DNA of 64,000 nucleotides, from contig LUGG01000003.1 of NCBI GenBank assembly GCA_001683735.1, positions 1,860,001-1,924,000 on the forward strand. Reading direction: 5' to 3'. Below the pieces are notes generated by a model. That model ran no database searches. It worked only from the letters and a program-made list of their open reading frames with translations, and had not been told where the DNA came from. Numbering within the stretch: the stretch's first letter is position 1; each line of letters begins with the position of its first letter. A program made the position numbers and the translations under genes. Source of the DNA: Grifola frondosa (Eukaryota > Basidiomycota > Agaricomycetes > Polyporales > Grifolaceae). Below are positions 36,267 to 50,384 of the stretch, piece after piece.

Positions 36267-38957
36267 ATGTATGTGAGATCCATCCCACCTGGTATCCATT
36301 TTCTCGGCTACGGTTTGCTCAACGTTGTCGTGCCTCCTATCATTGTTATTCTTTCTGCACGTATTCTATGTTTATACGGAATCAATCTGCCTGCCTGGTT
36401 CTGGTTTGTTGCGGTGTCTGCAAGCAACCCCTTCGTCATAACTGTGCGCATCTGGCTCAAGTATTGGACCCAATACCGCAGAGCAGCAGTCCTTGATGCG
36501 GTGCTTCCCTCTCGCTTGGACGGAAACTGGATCGGGAACCTGGACGTTCTCAAAGAGATCATGCGAGTAATAAAATCCGGGTACCCATGTTCGTGAGAAA
36601 GAACGTATCTACATCGACATTGTTAAGAACTAACTCTCGATGGGTAGCTGATATGTTCGACAGAGGATTCAATGATCATGGCTCCATCTTTCAATATAAC
36701 ATCTTCTGGGACACTGGTTATGCTACTTGTGATCCTGATATCGTGAAGGTACGTCGCAGCTGGTGTCGCTCCCACAGCTCAAAATAACAGTAGGATTTAG
36801 ACCATCCTAGCTACTGACTTTGCGAATTACGAGAAAGGTAGTATACTAGTCATCTCCTCATCTCTTCAGTGTGGTAACATCCCCTTCACAGGCGAGCTCT
36901 TCAATTCCTACATGCACTCTTTGTTCGGCACAGGCGTGTTCAATTCGGATGGTATATATAGTTATATTTCGTCAGCTCTTAATTACTGATAATGCAATAC
37001 AGGCGATATGTGGAAGTATGTGAAATGATGTTACATTGCCCTGAGTATTAAATATGCTTTACAGGTTCCATCGTTCTATGACTCGCCCATTCTTCAGTCG
37101 TGAAAGGATCAGCCACTTCGAACTTTTTGATCGTCATGCTGGTAGGACGATTTTTCTCATTGTTTGCTTCTGAGCACATTTACATACTTCAGAGCTCGCC
37201 ATATCCAAAATGAAGGAACGTTTACATTCAGGCATTGCGATCAATTTCCAAGTTGGTCTTCTCCCATATTAATAATCAATTCCGATGTTGAAATTTCGAT
37301 TGCCGTACTCATAGGACCTGATCTCTCGGTTCACCCTGGACTCTGCTACGGAGTTCCTGTGCGGATTTTGCGTACACAGTCTTGATTCTCCTCTCCCCTA
37401 TCCACACAACATTTCTACCTATTCATGTATCAACCAACCAGTCACTGCCGCCGAGAAATTTGCACATGCCTTTGCCTCGGCCCAAGTCATTGTATCGGAA
37501 CGTCCTCGTGTCGGGTGGACTTGGCCTGTCCGAGAGCTATTCCGAGATAAGACGGATGAACACATGGCAGTCATTGATGGTGTTCTGGAACCGATTCTGA
37601 AGGATGCATTGAGGAAGAAACAGGAACGAACGGCGGAAGGAGAGAGCATGGACAAAAGGGATTCGGACAATGACGAGACTCTTTTGGACCACTTGGTGCG
37701 CCTTACATCCGGTAAGTTTTACATGAAACCGGTTTGTTGTGGTCTGAATATATAGTCTCATTTGGTTGTAGATGCATCTATTCTCCACGACGAGACACTT
37801 AATATTCTCCTCGCTGGTCGAGATACAGTAAGTTTACCGCAGATACACAGGTGCCAGGCTTAACAGATGATCGTCTTCTTATTCCATAGACTGCAGCTGC
37901 CCTCACTTTTGCAGTCTACCTTTTGTGCTTGCATCCTATGGTACTCAAGAGGCTACGTGAGGAGATTTTACACTATGTCGGCCCAAGTCGGAGGCCGACT
38001 TATGATGACATTCGAGGATTGAAGTATTTACGCGCTGTGCTGAATGGTACGTCGAGTTGCGTTAGACTTCCTTTCTAACACTGTCATCAACTTACTGGCT
38101 TCTGACTCGATTGTCCAGAGACATTGCGGTTGTATCCACCAGTGTAAGTACACATTGAATAATTTCCAATCATCTCTGACAACAGTCAAATTCTAGACCT
38201 TTCAATATTCGGTCCGCACTCTTCTCCTATGGTTCCCCCAGCCTAATCATTAACGCCCACTACTATTAGCTGTTCTATCCATGAATCCACATTGCCAAAT
38301 CCTGATCCACATGGTAAGCCCATATACATACCTGCCAAGACAGGGTACGTGTAAATCAATCTAGATGTATCACTCTCCTTACATCTTTCGACGTAGAATT
38401 ACATACTCCGTGTTGAGTATGCACCGCAGCCCAAAGTATTGGGGCCCAGATGGTCTGTGTGTCGAAACACTATTATCTTGGGTTTATATGCTGACATTAT
38501 TGCCACAGCCGAGGAGTTTGATCCTGACCGTTTTCTGGATGACAGGGTATCCAAATATCTCGTCCCCAATCCATTCATCTTCCTTCCTTTCAATGCGGGT
38601 CCTCGCATTTGCCTCGGACAACAGGTCGGTTGCGTGTATGATGAACTTCAATGACAGCTAATATCTACTTCTTGGCTTCAGTTCGCATACAACGAGATGT
38701 CATTCTTCCTCATTCGCCTGCTCCAGAGTTTTTCGACGATGTCACTTGACTTGTCTGCACAGCCGCTTGACTCGCGCCCACCTGCAGAATGGAAAACAGC
38801 CACCGGCCGGAAGGCGATGGAGCAGATCTTTCCAAAGGTGCATCTTACCCTTTACTCCCTCGTAAGTGCTGCAAAGTAAAGTGTAAATAAATTATTGTTG
38901 ATCGATGACATTACATAGGGTGGTCTTTGGGTTAAGATGGGTGAAACGGAAGTGTAA
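36267..38957 (+). CDS. Cytochrome P450, CYP63-like monooxygenase
   Basis: A membrane-bound heme monooxygenase. The N-terminus [20 protein letters not shown] has a long hydrophobic anchor. [40 protein letters not shown], the I-helix [20 protein letters not shown] (ExxR, split by an intron), EEFDPDRF and the heme loop [20 protein letters not shown] are all present. Family resemblance is to white-rot CYP63 members, which oxidise alkanes, fatty acids and aromatics; the substrate here is unknown. The last intron (donor GTAAGT near 38869) gives an end in [13 protein letters not shown] at 38957 instead of a stop at 38879. Many short introns; frame intact. Confidence 0.88.
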
Positions 38958-39358
38958 TTCTACTGAATCTATCTCTGAAACCAAAGTCGTGTCAGTCATA
39001 TTGTTATATATCTTTTCCTTCTTTGTTGTGGTTGAATATATGTCCATTTTCATTGCAATGATTTCATGTACAACTGTTGTAACAATGCATCGTGTGCCTT
39101 ACTGTGCCATCGATACAGGTTGTCCGAACGTATTTCCTCGGCCAAAAGTCATGGCATGTCGCGACACTGCGGTACCGCTTGAGGAGCTTGGATCTGACTA
39201 GATTAATAGTTGACTACATAGTCGATTTCGAAGGGTTTAGAGCATCCCCGTTTTGAACCACGTCCGAGTCAGATCTGAGATGCAAACCTTGATCGATGAG
39301 TCAAAAGCTGTGACTTGACTTGCAGCATAAGCTGCACAAATCTAGTCTCATCTACAGT
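38958..39358. other. Intergenic, promoter of glutaminyl-tRNA synthetase
   Basis: P450 3' flank and GlnRS promoter. AT-rich left part; no gene seen. Confidence 0.5.
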
Positions 39359-42187
39359 ATGGCTCCGAAAGCAGAGTCCCCTGAGACCACCAAACTCATC
39401 GAACTTTTTAAATCGATTGGGCTCTCCCAGTCTAAGGCAGCCGAAGCAGCCAAGAGTTCGAAGAGCGCTGCTACGCTTCGAGAAATCATCACCAGCAATG
39501 GTCTCGTCGAGAAGAAGATAGAGGAGAAGCAAGCTGTATTGTTTGCGAGCCTTGCAGTGCAGAGTGTGAGGCTAGGCGAGGAGCAGAGAGCATATGCTGT
39601 CGGCGCAATCTTGGATGGACGGTTGAAGGGAACAGACCAGGTTGCAGGTATGTATCACCATTTTTACTCCTTGTTCAATGCTGATAGCTGAAATATTCTT
39701 GTCGTGGGATCATAGCTTCCACTAAGTATCTTGAGGCGCATCCCATTCCTGTGAATGACATAGACTTTGATAAGCAGTGCGGTGTAGGTGTGTTTTCTCA
39801 CTTGAGTGCTTTCTTTGATAAGTGTTGAAATGCCTTGTCAGGATTCTGCATCACGCCCGAGGAACTGCTCGCAAGAGTCACCGAATACGTTAACTCCAGC
39901 GCCGTGTCAGGTTGGGTGAACCTCGGAGCCGCAATCGGGAGCCTGAAGAGCATGCCAGAGTTGCGATGGGCAAATCCGCTTGAGCTCAAGTCTGCTGTGG
40001 AAACGGCATTCGCAAATAGGTTCGGCGCGAAGGAAGTGGTGAAAGGCAAAGCCAAGGTGTGCTCGACGTTTTGTTCACAATTTATTTCGGAACAGCTCAT
40101 CAAAAGTCAGGAACCGAAAAAAGAGGCTGTTTTAAAGTCATCATCAACAGCGGAACCTGCGGTATCGTCCACAGCTTCCTCATCTAGGTCTGTCTTCTCT
40201 GAAGGCTTCCTTGGACACCTTCACAAGCCAGGAGAGAATCCCCAGATCCATCCTCATCTACGTGAGGCACATCTTGCCGCTACTAAGGGACTGGTTTATA
40301 CGCGTTTCCCTCCTGAGCCGAATGGTTTCCTGCATATTGGTCATTCTAAGGCTATATTCGTCAACTTCGGATATGCCGCATATCACGGGGGCAAGTGCTA
40401 CTTGCGATTTGATGACACGAATCCGGAGGCCGAGGAAGGCCGATATTTTGAGAGCATTCTCGAGACAATAAGATGGCTTGGCTTTGAACCTTGGAGGATC
40501 ACCTATTCAAGCGACTATTTCGACAAATTATATGAGCTCGCGGTAGAACTGATCAAAAGAAATAAAGGTTATGTCTGCCATTGTACAGGTGTGTGTGATC
40601 ACATTGATACTAAGAGGCAGCGCTCACAACTTCCACAGCGGAAGAGATCTACGCGAACAGAGGTGGTGACGAGCGCGGTCCTCGCAAGGCCTGCTCACAT
40701 CGTACGCGGCCCATTTCCGAATCCCTGGCCGAGTTCGAGAAGATGAAGAACGGCGAATACAAGCCAGGCCAAGCGATCCTGCGCATGAAGCAGGATTTGG
40801 AGTCTGGGAACACGATGATGTGGGATCTCGTCGCGTACCGAGTACTCAATGCCTCTCATCATCGGACACACGACAAGTGGAAAATCTATCCGACATATGA
40901 TTTTACGCATTGTCTCTGCGATAGTTTCGAAAACATCTCGTGAGTTCTATAAATTAGACATTGTACGAATTGATGCTAAATTTCATATATAGACATTCTC
41001 TGTGTACAGTTGAATTTATAGCCTCCCGCGAATCCTACGAATGGCTCTGCGATGCGCTAGAGGTGTACAAGCCTCGTCAATCCGAATACGGACGGCTGAA
41101 CGTAACCGGAACGATCATGTCGAAACGTAAAATCCTTCAGCTCGTAAGGGATAAACATGTGCGCGACTGGGACGACCCACGACTGTACACTCTCATTGCC
41201 CTACGGAGACGAGGCGTACCTCCAGGTGCTATCCTGTCATTCGTCAGTTCTCTTGGGGTATCCACGGCTGCATCGAATATCCAGGCTACGCGTTTTGAGC
41301 AGGCGGTCAGACAGTATCTCGAAGGTTCCGCGCCTCGGTTGCTCATGGTTCTTTCACCACTAAAAGTGACCATCGAGAATTTGCCTGAAGATTACTTGTT
41401 CTGGCTTGAGAAGCCTTTGCACCCCAAAGTTCCAGAGCTCGGGACAGCCAAAGTGCCATTCACACGCACAATCTACATCGATGCGGATGACTTCAGGTTG
41501 GAAGATTCGAAAGATTACTTCCGACTCGCACCAGGCAAGACTGTCGGACTATTCCAGGCGCCATTCCCCATAACTTGCGTCTCGCACAAGGTAAATCCGA
41601 CAACGGGCGAAGTTACCGAGTTGGTCTGCCGTGCAGAGAACGAGAGTGCGCCGAAGAAGCCCAAGGCGTTCATCCAGTGGGTCGCGGAGCATGCTCCCTC
41701 TGGGAGTCCGGTGATAGTGGACGAGACGCGGGTTTTCCATCAGCTCTTCAAGAGCGACAACCCGTCCGCAGCAGTGCCGGACTTCATAGCCGACCTGAGT
41801 CCCAACAGTCTGGAGGTGGTGAAGAACGCCATGGCGGAGATTGGCTTCTGGTCTCTCGCCAAACGCACATACGTGGACGCGCGGAAAGAGAGCAAGGCGC
41901 GGACTGAACGTGCGCTCAAAGCTAACGCGGAGTCAGCTGGACCCGCTACGATAGGTGTTCCATCCCACGAGAACGACGATACCCCGAAGGCTACGAGTGC
42001 GCAGCTCATCGGGAAGGAATGCGTCCGCTTCCAGGGGCTTCGTGTTGCATATTTCGCCGTGGACAAAGATTCCAGGCTGGCATGTCTGGACGAGCCGGAC
42101 GATGCTACACCCGCTCGGCGAGATGGTGACTACCTCGTGCTCAATCGTATAGTGAGTCTAAAGGAGGATTCAGGGAAAGCGGCATGA
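39359..42187 (+). CDS. GLN4: Glutaminyl-tRNA synthetase
   Basis: Class I synthetase charging tRNA(Gln). The eukaryotic N-terminal RNA-binding domain comes first ([39 protein letters not shown]). After a Ser-rich linker, the catalytic core shows [19 protein letters not shown] with the HIGH signature, [20 protein letters not shown] spliced to [10 protein letters not shown], then [13 protein letters not shown] and [11 protein letters not shown] (KMSKS equivalent). The beta-barrel anticodon domain follows ([25 protein letters not shown]), and the protein ends [10 protein letters not shown]. About five introns, mostly in the 5' half. A single-copy housekeeping gene; frame intact. Confidence 0.95.
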
Positions 42188-42427
42188 CTATGTTGTAACT
42201 GTGTCTCTGTGCTATTCACCTTGTATGTTAGAAGAGTGTGTTGTACCTTAATCGGGTGGCGGCACCGATATGTTTCAATTTGACAATGTTTGGCAAAGGC
42301 TTCTGAATGAAACAGATACAAATAGCTGTGAACGCCAGATCACATGACTGGTGTATGATCTCACGCCCAGGGATTAGTTATTTTGGACCCAACGACATGT
42401 CCACATAAGTCCTCCTATAGCACTGCT

Positions 42428-45400
42428 ATGATTACCTTTACGCCCCTCTCCGGCGCTGCTCGCTCATCTAGCACCGTTCCACTTGCCTATCTTCTTCAAG
42501 TTGACGACGTTCGCATACTTTTGGACTGTGGCTCTCCGGATTGGTGTCCAGAGGCTTCCGGAGCTGCAGAAGAGGATGAAGCACACCAGGCACCCCCATG
42601 GGAGAAGTATTGTCAAGCGTTGAAAGAGTGCGTTGTTACCATCTTATACTTTTTTTTTGAGATTCCGGGAATACGGGGTATTTCTCCTCCTGCTCCTTCT
42701 ACGTCAAGCATACGTTATGCGCTAAACCCGAACATGAATATTTTCTTATCATTTGATTTTAGATGCGCACCAGCTGTAGACCTTGTGCTTCTCTCGCATG
42801 GCGATCTCGCTCATTCTGGTTTATACCCGTATGCTTATGCTCACTGGAACTTGACGGCTCCTGCCTACACAACCCTTCCTGTGCAAGCTATGGCCCGCAT
42901 AGCCGTTACTGAAGATGTCGAAAGCATTCGTGAGGAACAGGAAGTCGACAGTGACAATAGCATAGGGAGCCAGGAGGCGGACGGTCACTCTCCTAGTCAC
43001 TCCCTTGTTACCGCGTCTCCTACCTCAACCCCCGACCCTACACCCCGATCATTGAAGGGTAATTATGTTGCCACTGTGCAAGAAGTGCATGACGCATTCG
43101 ATTCGGTCAATGTTTTACGATACTCTCAACCGTGTCATTTGCAAGGTGCCATATCTTGTCTTTTCATTTCTCACAAGCCTCTAATCTCGAGTTCACATAA
43201 TCCAGGGAAATGTCAAGGCTTGACTATCATTCCTTTCAATGCGGGTCACACGTTGGGCGGCACCATCTGGAAGATTCGTTCACCAACGGCGGGTACGATC
43301 CTCTATGCTGTCGACATGAACCACATGCGCGAGCGTCATCTTGATGGCACAGTCTTGGTTCGACAGGCTTCCGCCGGTGGCGGTGTATTTGAAAGTCTTG
43401 CTCGCCCAGACCTGCTTATCACAGATGCGGAACGCGCAAATGTTACCACTGCTAGGCGCAAGGACCGAGATGCCGCTTTGTTAGGTATACCTCTTGCCAC
43501 GTCATTTGCATCGATAATAACGACATATTAACAGATTGCGTCTCCGCAACGCTAACATCACGGAATTCCTTACTACTGCCGTGCGACTCCAGCACGCGTG
43601 TGCTTGAATTGCTCGTGTTGCTCGACCAACATTGGAACTATTCGCGGCTGAAATACCCGATTTGTTTGCTCTCGCGCACAGGCCGCGAGATGCTAACATT
43701 TGTCCGCAGCATGATGGAATGGCTCGGCGGGACAGTGAGTAAGGAAGATGTCGGAGAAGATGGTACCGGTGGAGGGAGGGAGAAGCGGAGGAGGGATGAC
43801 GATGGAGATGAGGACGCACTTGGCGCGTTTGCCTTGCGTTTCCGGTATGTACATATCTTTGCTGACATTAATGTATAATATTGACGCATGGTCTTGCATA
43901 GACATCTCGAGTTCTTCCCAAACCCACAGGCACTCTTGCATACATACTCTACGAAGGATCCAAAACTAATCCTTGCAGTTCCCGCAACGCTCTCACATGG
44001 CCCTTCTCGTGCTCTCTTCTCCGAATTCGCTGAGATACCAGACAACGTAGTGCTCTTGACCGGCCGCAGTGAACAAGGAACACTTGGAAGAATCCTCTTT
44101 GACAAGTGGAACGACTCACAACGAGAAGAAGCAAAGTGGGACAGAGGGAAGATAGGCAGCAATGTCATGATGGATGGTGTCCTCAATCTGAAAGTGAGTT
44201 ATGAATACATATTGATACAACCACGATGCGATAGTTTAACTTTTGTCTAGATGAATGCGAAGATACCATTGCAGGGTGCGGAATTGGAAGCGTTTCTTCA
44301 GAAGGAGCGTGTGGCACAGGAAAAGGAGGCTGCTCAGAAAGCTGCCTTGGCGCGTAACCAACTCATGCTCGAAGCAGATGAAGATGAAAGCGACAGTGAC
44401 AGTGACGACAACTCTGACTCTGACGAGGAGAACGAGGTCGAGCTTGCCCTGGAAGGCGATGCCATAGATGTTGCAGATGGGCTCAGCGGGATCGCGAGTG
44501 ATCCTCAGAGCAACGGACGCAAGCGAAAACGAGGCAAAGATAGTGCTCTTGAGGTGTCCGACTGGGGTGTAGGCCTGGATGCCGATGAAGGCTTAACGCG
44601 CGCGACGCTCTCTTTCGATATTTATTTGAAGGGGAATGTGGCTCGTACAACTTCATTTTTCAAGAGCGCAGACGGACACACCCAACGTTTTCGAATGTTT
44701 CCGTATGTGGAGAAGAAGCGCAGAGTTGACGATTATGGAGAAACCGTTGATGTCGGTATGTGGTTGCGAAGAGGGAAGGTATTGGAAGAGGACGCCGAAA
44801 GCGAGGAGATGAAGGAAATCAAAAGGCGGAAAGTGGAGGACGAGCAGAAGGTATGTATGAGTCGAAGTCGCTCTGTGACGGTGCTGAGCCCCGACATCGT
44901 AGAAAGCGCCTCGAGAACCTCCATCCAAATTCGTGACTTCGGAGGTCCAGGTCCAGCTAGCTTGTCGTCTTTTGTTCGTCGATCTAGAGGGTCTCAACGA
45001 TGGACGTGCGGTGAAGACGATTGTACCCCAGGTCAATCCACGGAAGATGGTAAGCGCCACATGGCCCTCGGAGGATACCTTTCCTCACTCCAAACTCTAG
45101 ATCATTGTACATGCACCATCAAACGCCACAGATGTCCTACTAGAAAGTTGTTCAAACATCCGTGCGATGACCAAAGATATCTATGCTCCTGCGCAAGGCG
45201 AGACTGTTCAGATTGGACAGCATACTAACAGTTTCTCGATATCTTTGAGCGATGAGTTGCTCGCTTCAGTCAAAATGTCTCGAGTGAGCAACAATCCGTT
45301 CCGGATGTTTTTCAAAAATGGCTAATTCTGATTGTGCCCCAGTTCGAAGACAATGAAGTCGGCTATGTGACTGGTCGGATATCCAGTCTTGCTACTTCCA

Positions 45401-45774
45401 CCATCCCAGTTCTTGAGCCAGTATCATCTGCGGTAGTCCTTCCAGACGTAACCAGCCGCAAGTCTCTTCGCGGACGGATGCTGGGGTCACGTCCTACAAG
45501 AACGCTTCCTCAGTCCACCATGATCGGCGAGCTCAAGCTAACAGCACTCAAGGCGCGTCTAGCGGCAGTGGGGGTACAGGCGGAATTGATTGGTGAAGGC
45601 GTGCTGATTTGTGGAGCTGCAGCAAAGAAGGGCGTCAGCTCGGACTCGCTCGAGGATTCGGTAGCGGTCAAGAAGACTGCACGTGGGCGGGTTGAGCTTG
45701 AAGGCTCAGTGTCTGATGTTTACTACACCGTTCGCAGGGAGATATATAGCTTACACGCCCTTGTTGCGGCATAA
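42428..45774 (+). CDS. CFT2: CPSF100/Cft2, cleavage and polyadenylation factor subunit 2
   Basis: Subunit of the pre-mRNA 3' end cleavage complex and partner of the endonuclease CPSF73. The metallo-beta-lactamase fold is present (MITFTPLSGAA, DDVRILLDCGSPDWCPE). Its metal motif reads LSHGDLAHSG instead of the active HxHxDH, as expected for this catalytically dead subunit. FNAGHTLGGTIWKI and ILYAVDMNH, a beta-CASP domain (LLLPCDSSTRVLELL), RTGREMLTFV and VVLLTGRSEQGTLGRIL follow. An acidic insert with SDSD repeats precedes the C-terminal domain (LFVDLEGLNDGRAVKTIVPQ). Splicing at about 44849 (AAG then GTATGT) keeps the frame into KAPREPPSKF. Frame intact. Confidence 0.93.
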
Positions 45775-46561
45775 TTTATCATTTTTGTTTTTGGACAAGT
45801 TTGGTGGCTGCTGTTCGACACTTCCTAAAATGGTTACTAAACTAGGAAAGTTAACTGTTATATCGGGGGAGAGCGTCCGTGAATTCGTGATTGCCCCCCG
45901 TGGAGGGAGAGGGGGAATCATGTGGGGAGGAATATAGTCCAGACCCAGATCGTACGAATGATGGGCATTCACGAATTCATGTATTTTCTGTTATATCGAG
46001 ACTCGAGGTTTTCCCTATAGGCTAGAGAGCCACAGAACCGTTGGCTTATATCGCTATCATGATATGTTGATGCGGCACTGCTGTTCAGTGTCCAAAGTCT
46101 GGAGCTAGACCTTTTGGAGATAGTCATCGTGACCACTGCACTTTGACCACTTTGTAGATTCTCGGTCTTTTAAACACCGCTATTCAAACGTTTCTGGAAC
46201 GCATCCTATCAAATACTCGTTCTATCCAACGCCAGATACTCGAGTCGTCGAATCTAGCCAGACAGGCAGCTGATCATACCAGTGCGAAGATGTTTCGTTT
46301 TGGGTGCACATCCAGTTCGATGCAGCAGAGGACCTCATCTTTCTTCGCAAAGCATGTACCACTACTGGGCGCCAACCGGGCGCTTGAAATTGACTCCAGT
46401 TAAACTCAAAACCGTTCTTCTAGCTGATACTCTCACATTATCGGACCACATGTCTTGTGCACAGTCGGGCAGCCTGAGAATGCGGCTTCCTAGCGTATCT
46501 ATTTGTCATCGCCTTGAGCAGCGTTAATGTGAGCCCATTAATATGCAGCTCCTACGGGACG
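45775..46561. other. Intergenic, promoter of second P450
   Basis: Nothing coding recognised; the ORFs here are short and lack domains. Taken as the Cft2 3' flank and the P450 promoter. Confidence 0.5.
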
Positions 46562-48727
46562 ATGATGATGGATTTTTTCCAGCTCACAGCAATGAGGAGC
46601 ATTTCCATCATCGCTACCGTGACAATAATTTCGTTGACGTTCCTCATTTTTACTCGCCTACTGCGAAGGAAGAACCGCCTCCCTCCAGGTCCGGTAGGAT
46701 GGCCAATTATTGGCAATATCTTTGATATGCCGACTTCGTACGAATGGGAGACATTCGCGAAGTGGGGAGAACGATGGGGCAAGTCTTCCAACCCAAAGAT
46801 ATGTACATCACACGCTGACGATTAAGATAGGTGACATGATATCGGTTACACTGTTCGGCCAGCCCGTGGTCATTCTGAACTCGTTGCAGCTAGCATTCGA
46901 TACGCTAGACAAGAAAAGCTTGATCTATTCCTCGCGTCCGTCCTTGGTGATGGGTGGGCAAATTGTCGGGTGGGATCAAACAGTCGCTCTGCGCCCATAC
47001 GGAAAACAGCTACGGGAGCATCGTCGTCTTTTGTCCCAATTCATTGGTAGCCACAAGAACGTGGAACAATTTGTTCCTCTCATAGAAGTACAGACAAGCT
47101 TGTCCTTATTTGACATATTGCACAAGCCCGACGATGTTGCAGAGCATGTTCGAAGGTCAGTCTCTTCCTCTGAATCGGCGTCAATCATGTGTTTTGACAT
47201 ACTAACTTAATATGTGTAGGACGGCGGGCGCAATCATCTTGATGATGTCTCACGGATATCAGGTCCAGAATATCCATGATCCCATACTTGAGCTTGTTGA
47301 AAGAGCGACTACCCAAGTTTCTCAAGTTGTATCGCCAGGCGCGTTCCTGGTAGACACTTTCCCTTTATGTTCGTATTGTCTTCAGCTTCTTGTCGAATGG
47401 ATAACTAACCATTTCTCAAGTGAGATATGTTCCGGCGTGGATGCCTGGTGCAGGCTGGAAGAAGAAAGCTGCTTTCTGGAAGCAGACTCTGCAGGATATG
47501 ATTAATGTTCCTCACAATTATGTAATGGGGCAAATGGTCGGTTTATGTGCTGTGGCATGCTCTATCTGATCGTAACAGGAGATCTTTGTAGGCAGCTGGA
47601 ACAGCGATACCTAACTTCACGTCAATTAATCTGGAGAAGGACTCCAGCCCTGAAAGCGAGGTCCTCATAAAGAGTACCGCAGCATCATTGTATTCGGGTC
47701 AGTTTTACGAGCCGGCGTTTTGTAGTTTATCTATATCTGACGGTTTGCTATGCCAGGTGGTGCCGACACTGTAAGCTCGTGCTGCGGTAGCTCATTCCAC
47801 GCCTTTTGATATGATTCATGTCACCAGACAGTGTCCGCTGTAATGAGCCTCTTTTTAGCCATGACGTGTTTCCCAGACATCCAGAAAAAGGCCCAGCATG
47901 AGATTGACACAGTTGTTGGTAGTGACCGCTTACCTGTCTTCGCTGATCGAGAACGACTACCGTATATCAACGCGATATGTCTGGAGGTTCTACGGTGGAA
48001 TCCTATCGCGACTCTGGGTGAGCATTTACAATATTTAAGTCCTGTGGCGAAACGCCAGCATCTCATGTTTGTCTAAGGAATTCCACACTGCTTAAGTGAA
48101 GACGATGTTCATGATGGATATTTTCTTCCAAAGGGCACTATCGTGTTTGCCAACATATGGTGGGTGACTTATACAATGCATCAGAGCCCTACCGATAACC
48201 TCTCATAGGCACTTTGCCCATGACCCTGCGACATACACTAATCCTATGGAATTCAATCCAGAGCGATTCGTACCTTCCTCGGATAAACCAGCGGAACAAG
48301 ATCCTCGAACGATGGTATTTGGTTTCGGAAGACGGTGCGTTGTCTGGGTTGTTCTCAGAACGTTAGGCTGAGTCCGATTTCATTACAGCATCTGTCCAGG
48401 TGCATGTTGATTTTGTTCCTTAGCGTGACAATTTCGCTCATCCGGTAATCCAGGATTAAATTTCGCGGACGCATCTATATTCGTGTCTTGTGCTATGATT
48501 CTAGCTGTATTTCAAATCTCCAAAGTCGTTGAGAATGGCGTAGTGGTCGAACCTACCGTGAAATACACCTCCAGTCCTATAAGGTATGTCAACCCGTCAC
48601 CGTGGTGTAGACATCAACCTCGATACTGAGATAACGTCTCAGTCATCCATTTCCATTTAAGTGCTTTATTCAAGCGCGATCTTCGAAGGCTGCAGCTCCT
48701 ATACTTTCTGCACACAATCGCAAGTGA
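46562..48727 (+). CDS. Cytochrome P450, CYP64/O-methylsterigmatocystin-oxidoreductase-like
   Basis: A second heme monooxygenase, of a different family from the one at 36267. It has an N-terminal anchor (TVTIISLTFLIFTRLL) and the hinge LPPGPVGWPIIGNIFDMP. Next come DMISVTLFGQPVVILNS, IYSSRPSLVMGGQIVGWDQT, the I-helix YSGGADTTVSAVMSLF, EVLRWNP (ExxR), FNPERFVPS and the heme loop FGFGRRICPG spliced to LNFADASIFVSCA. Basidiomycetes have large expansions of this group; the substrate is unknown. The last exon follows an intron starting near 48582 and ends SAHNRK. Three ATGs in a row open the gene at 46562, 46565 and 46568. Frame intact as spliced. Confidence 0.85.
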
Positions 48728-49221
48728 TACGTGTACTATTTATGCCCAGTCAAAGACCACGTACTCAGGTCGGTCAATCAAGATTTTTACGTCCTCGTCA
48801 GAAATCCTAGGATGGCTGTCACATTAAGGCTATGTCCCAATGAGTGCTAGGGATTGGTCGCTGTGTATCCTTCCGTGTATCACGGCAACTGGCGCCACGT
48901 CCAGCGTCAATATCGTTCCAAACAAATCATCATGCGTCGAGAGGGGGCTGGAAAATGCAAGACCACGTACTTACTAAGTGGAATATACGTGTCGATTCAA
49001 GCTAAACAGCGCCATCGAGATAACTGGAGGAAAGATATAAAGAGTGAGGTGAAAGTTGGGGGTGTTCTCGGACGAGTCCGATATTACAGCGCCACGTTGC
49101 GGAGATTGAAACGCTAGTGCTCACACGCAACCTTCCACGCGAAAGTGTATCCTCCTCCTTCACAACTTAACCCACCACATATTCCCTCCTTTCTCTCTGT
49201 ATCTCTGTTCTATCAGCAGCC
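48728..49221. other. Intergenic, ARF1 promoter
   Basis: A pyrimidine-rich leader (about 49140-49215) leads into CAGCCATGG at the ARF1 start, a strong initiation context and typical of highly expressed fungal genes. An 87-codon open frame at 48854-49117 lacks any known domain and is probably chance. Confidence 0.55.
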
Positions 49222-50063
<842 letters not shown>

Positions 50064-50384
50064 AAGATTGTTTTTCCTCGTCGTCTGTGGGTCCTTCTCA
50101 ACGTCCTCGACGTACACGTATTATGATCCTTACGATATCGAAGAAGGTCCCTCTGTTCTACATCGTCTTTTGCTCAGCTTCTGCGTGTTCCGTTCGCGTC
50201 CCCTCTCTAGTCGTCATTTTTCTTGTGCCATATACATAACTCGGAGTTCTGTTTTCCATTCACGTCTCTGTACGGTTGTACCCCCAGCGGGTCTTGAAAA
50301 TGCTCTCTGCTCGGAGATGCATGTGGTAGTATAAATTACAATTTCGAAGTATGGTACATGGCACGAACATCCCGAACCCCTCGA
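50064..50384. other. Convergent intergenic / 3' UTRs
   Basis: The 3' flanks of ARF1 and Sec15 meet here. No coding signal. Confidence 0.5.

Noticed and set aside
42770..42840. Broken metallo-beta-lactamase site in Cft2 as a novelty
   Set aside because: Loss of metal ligands is normal for the CPSF100 subunit.
36267..48727. Possible secondary-metabolite cluster around two P450 genes
   Set aside because: The genes between them are GlnRS and CPSF100, and no terpene cyclase, PKS, NRPS or regulator is present.
48854..49117. 87-codon basic open frame upstream of ARF1
   Set aside because: No family similarity and no intron or start context; sits in the ARF1 promoter.
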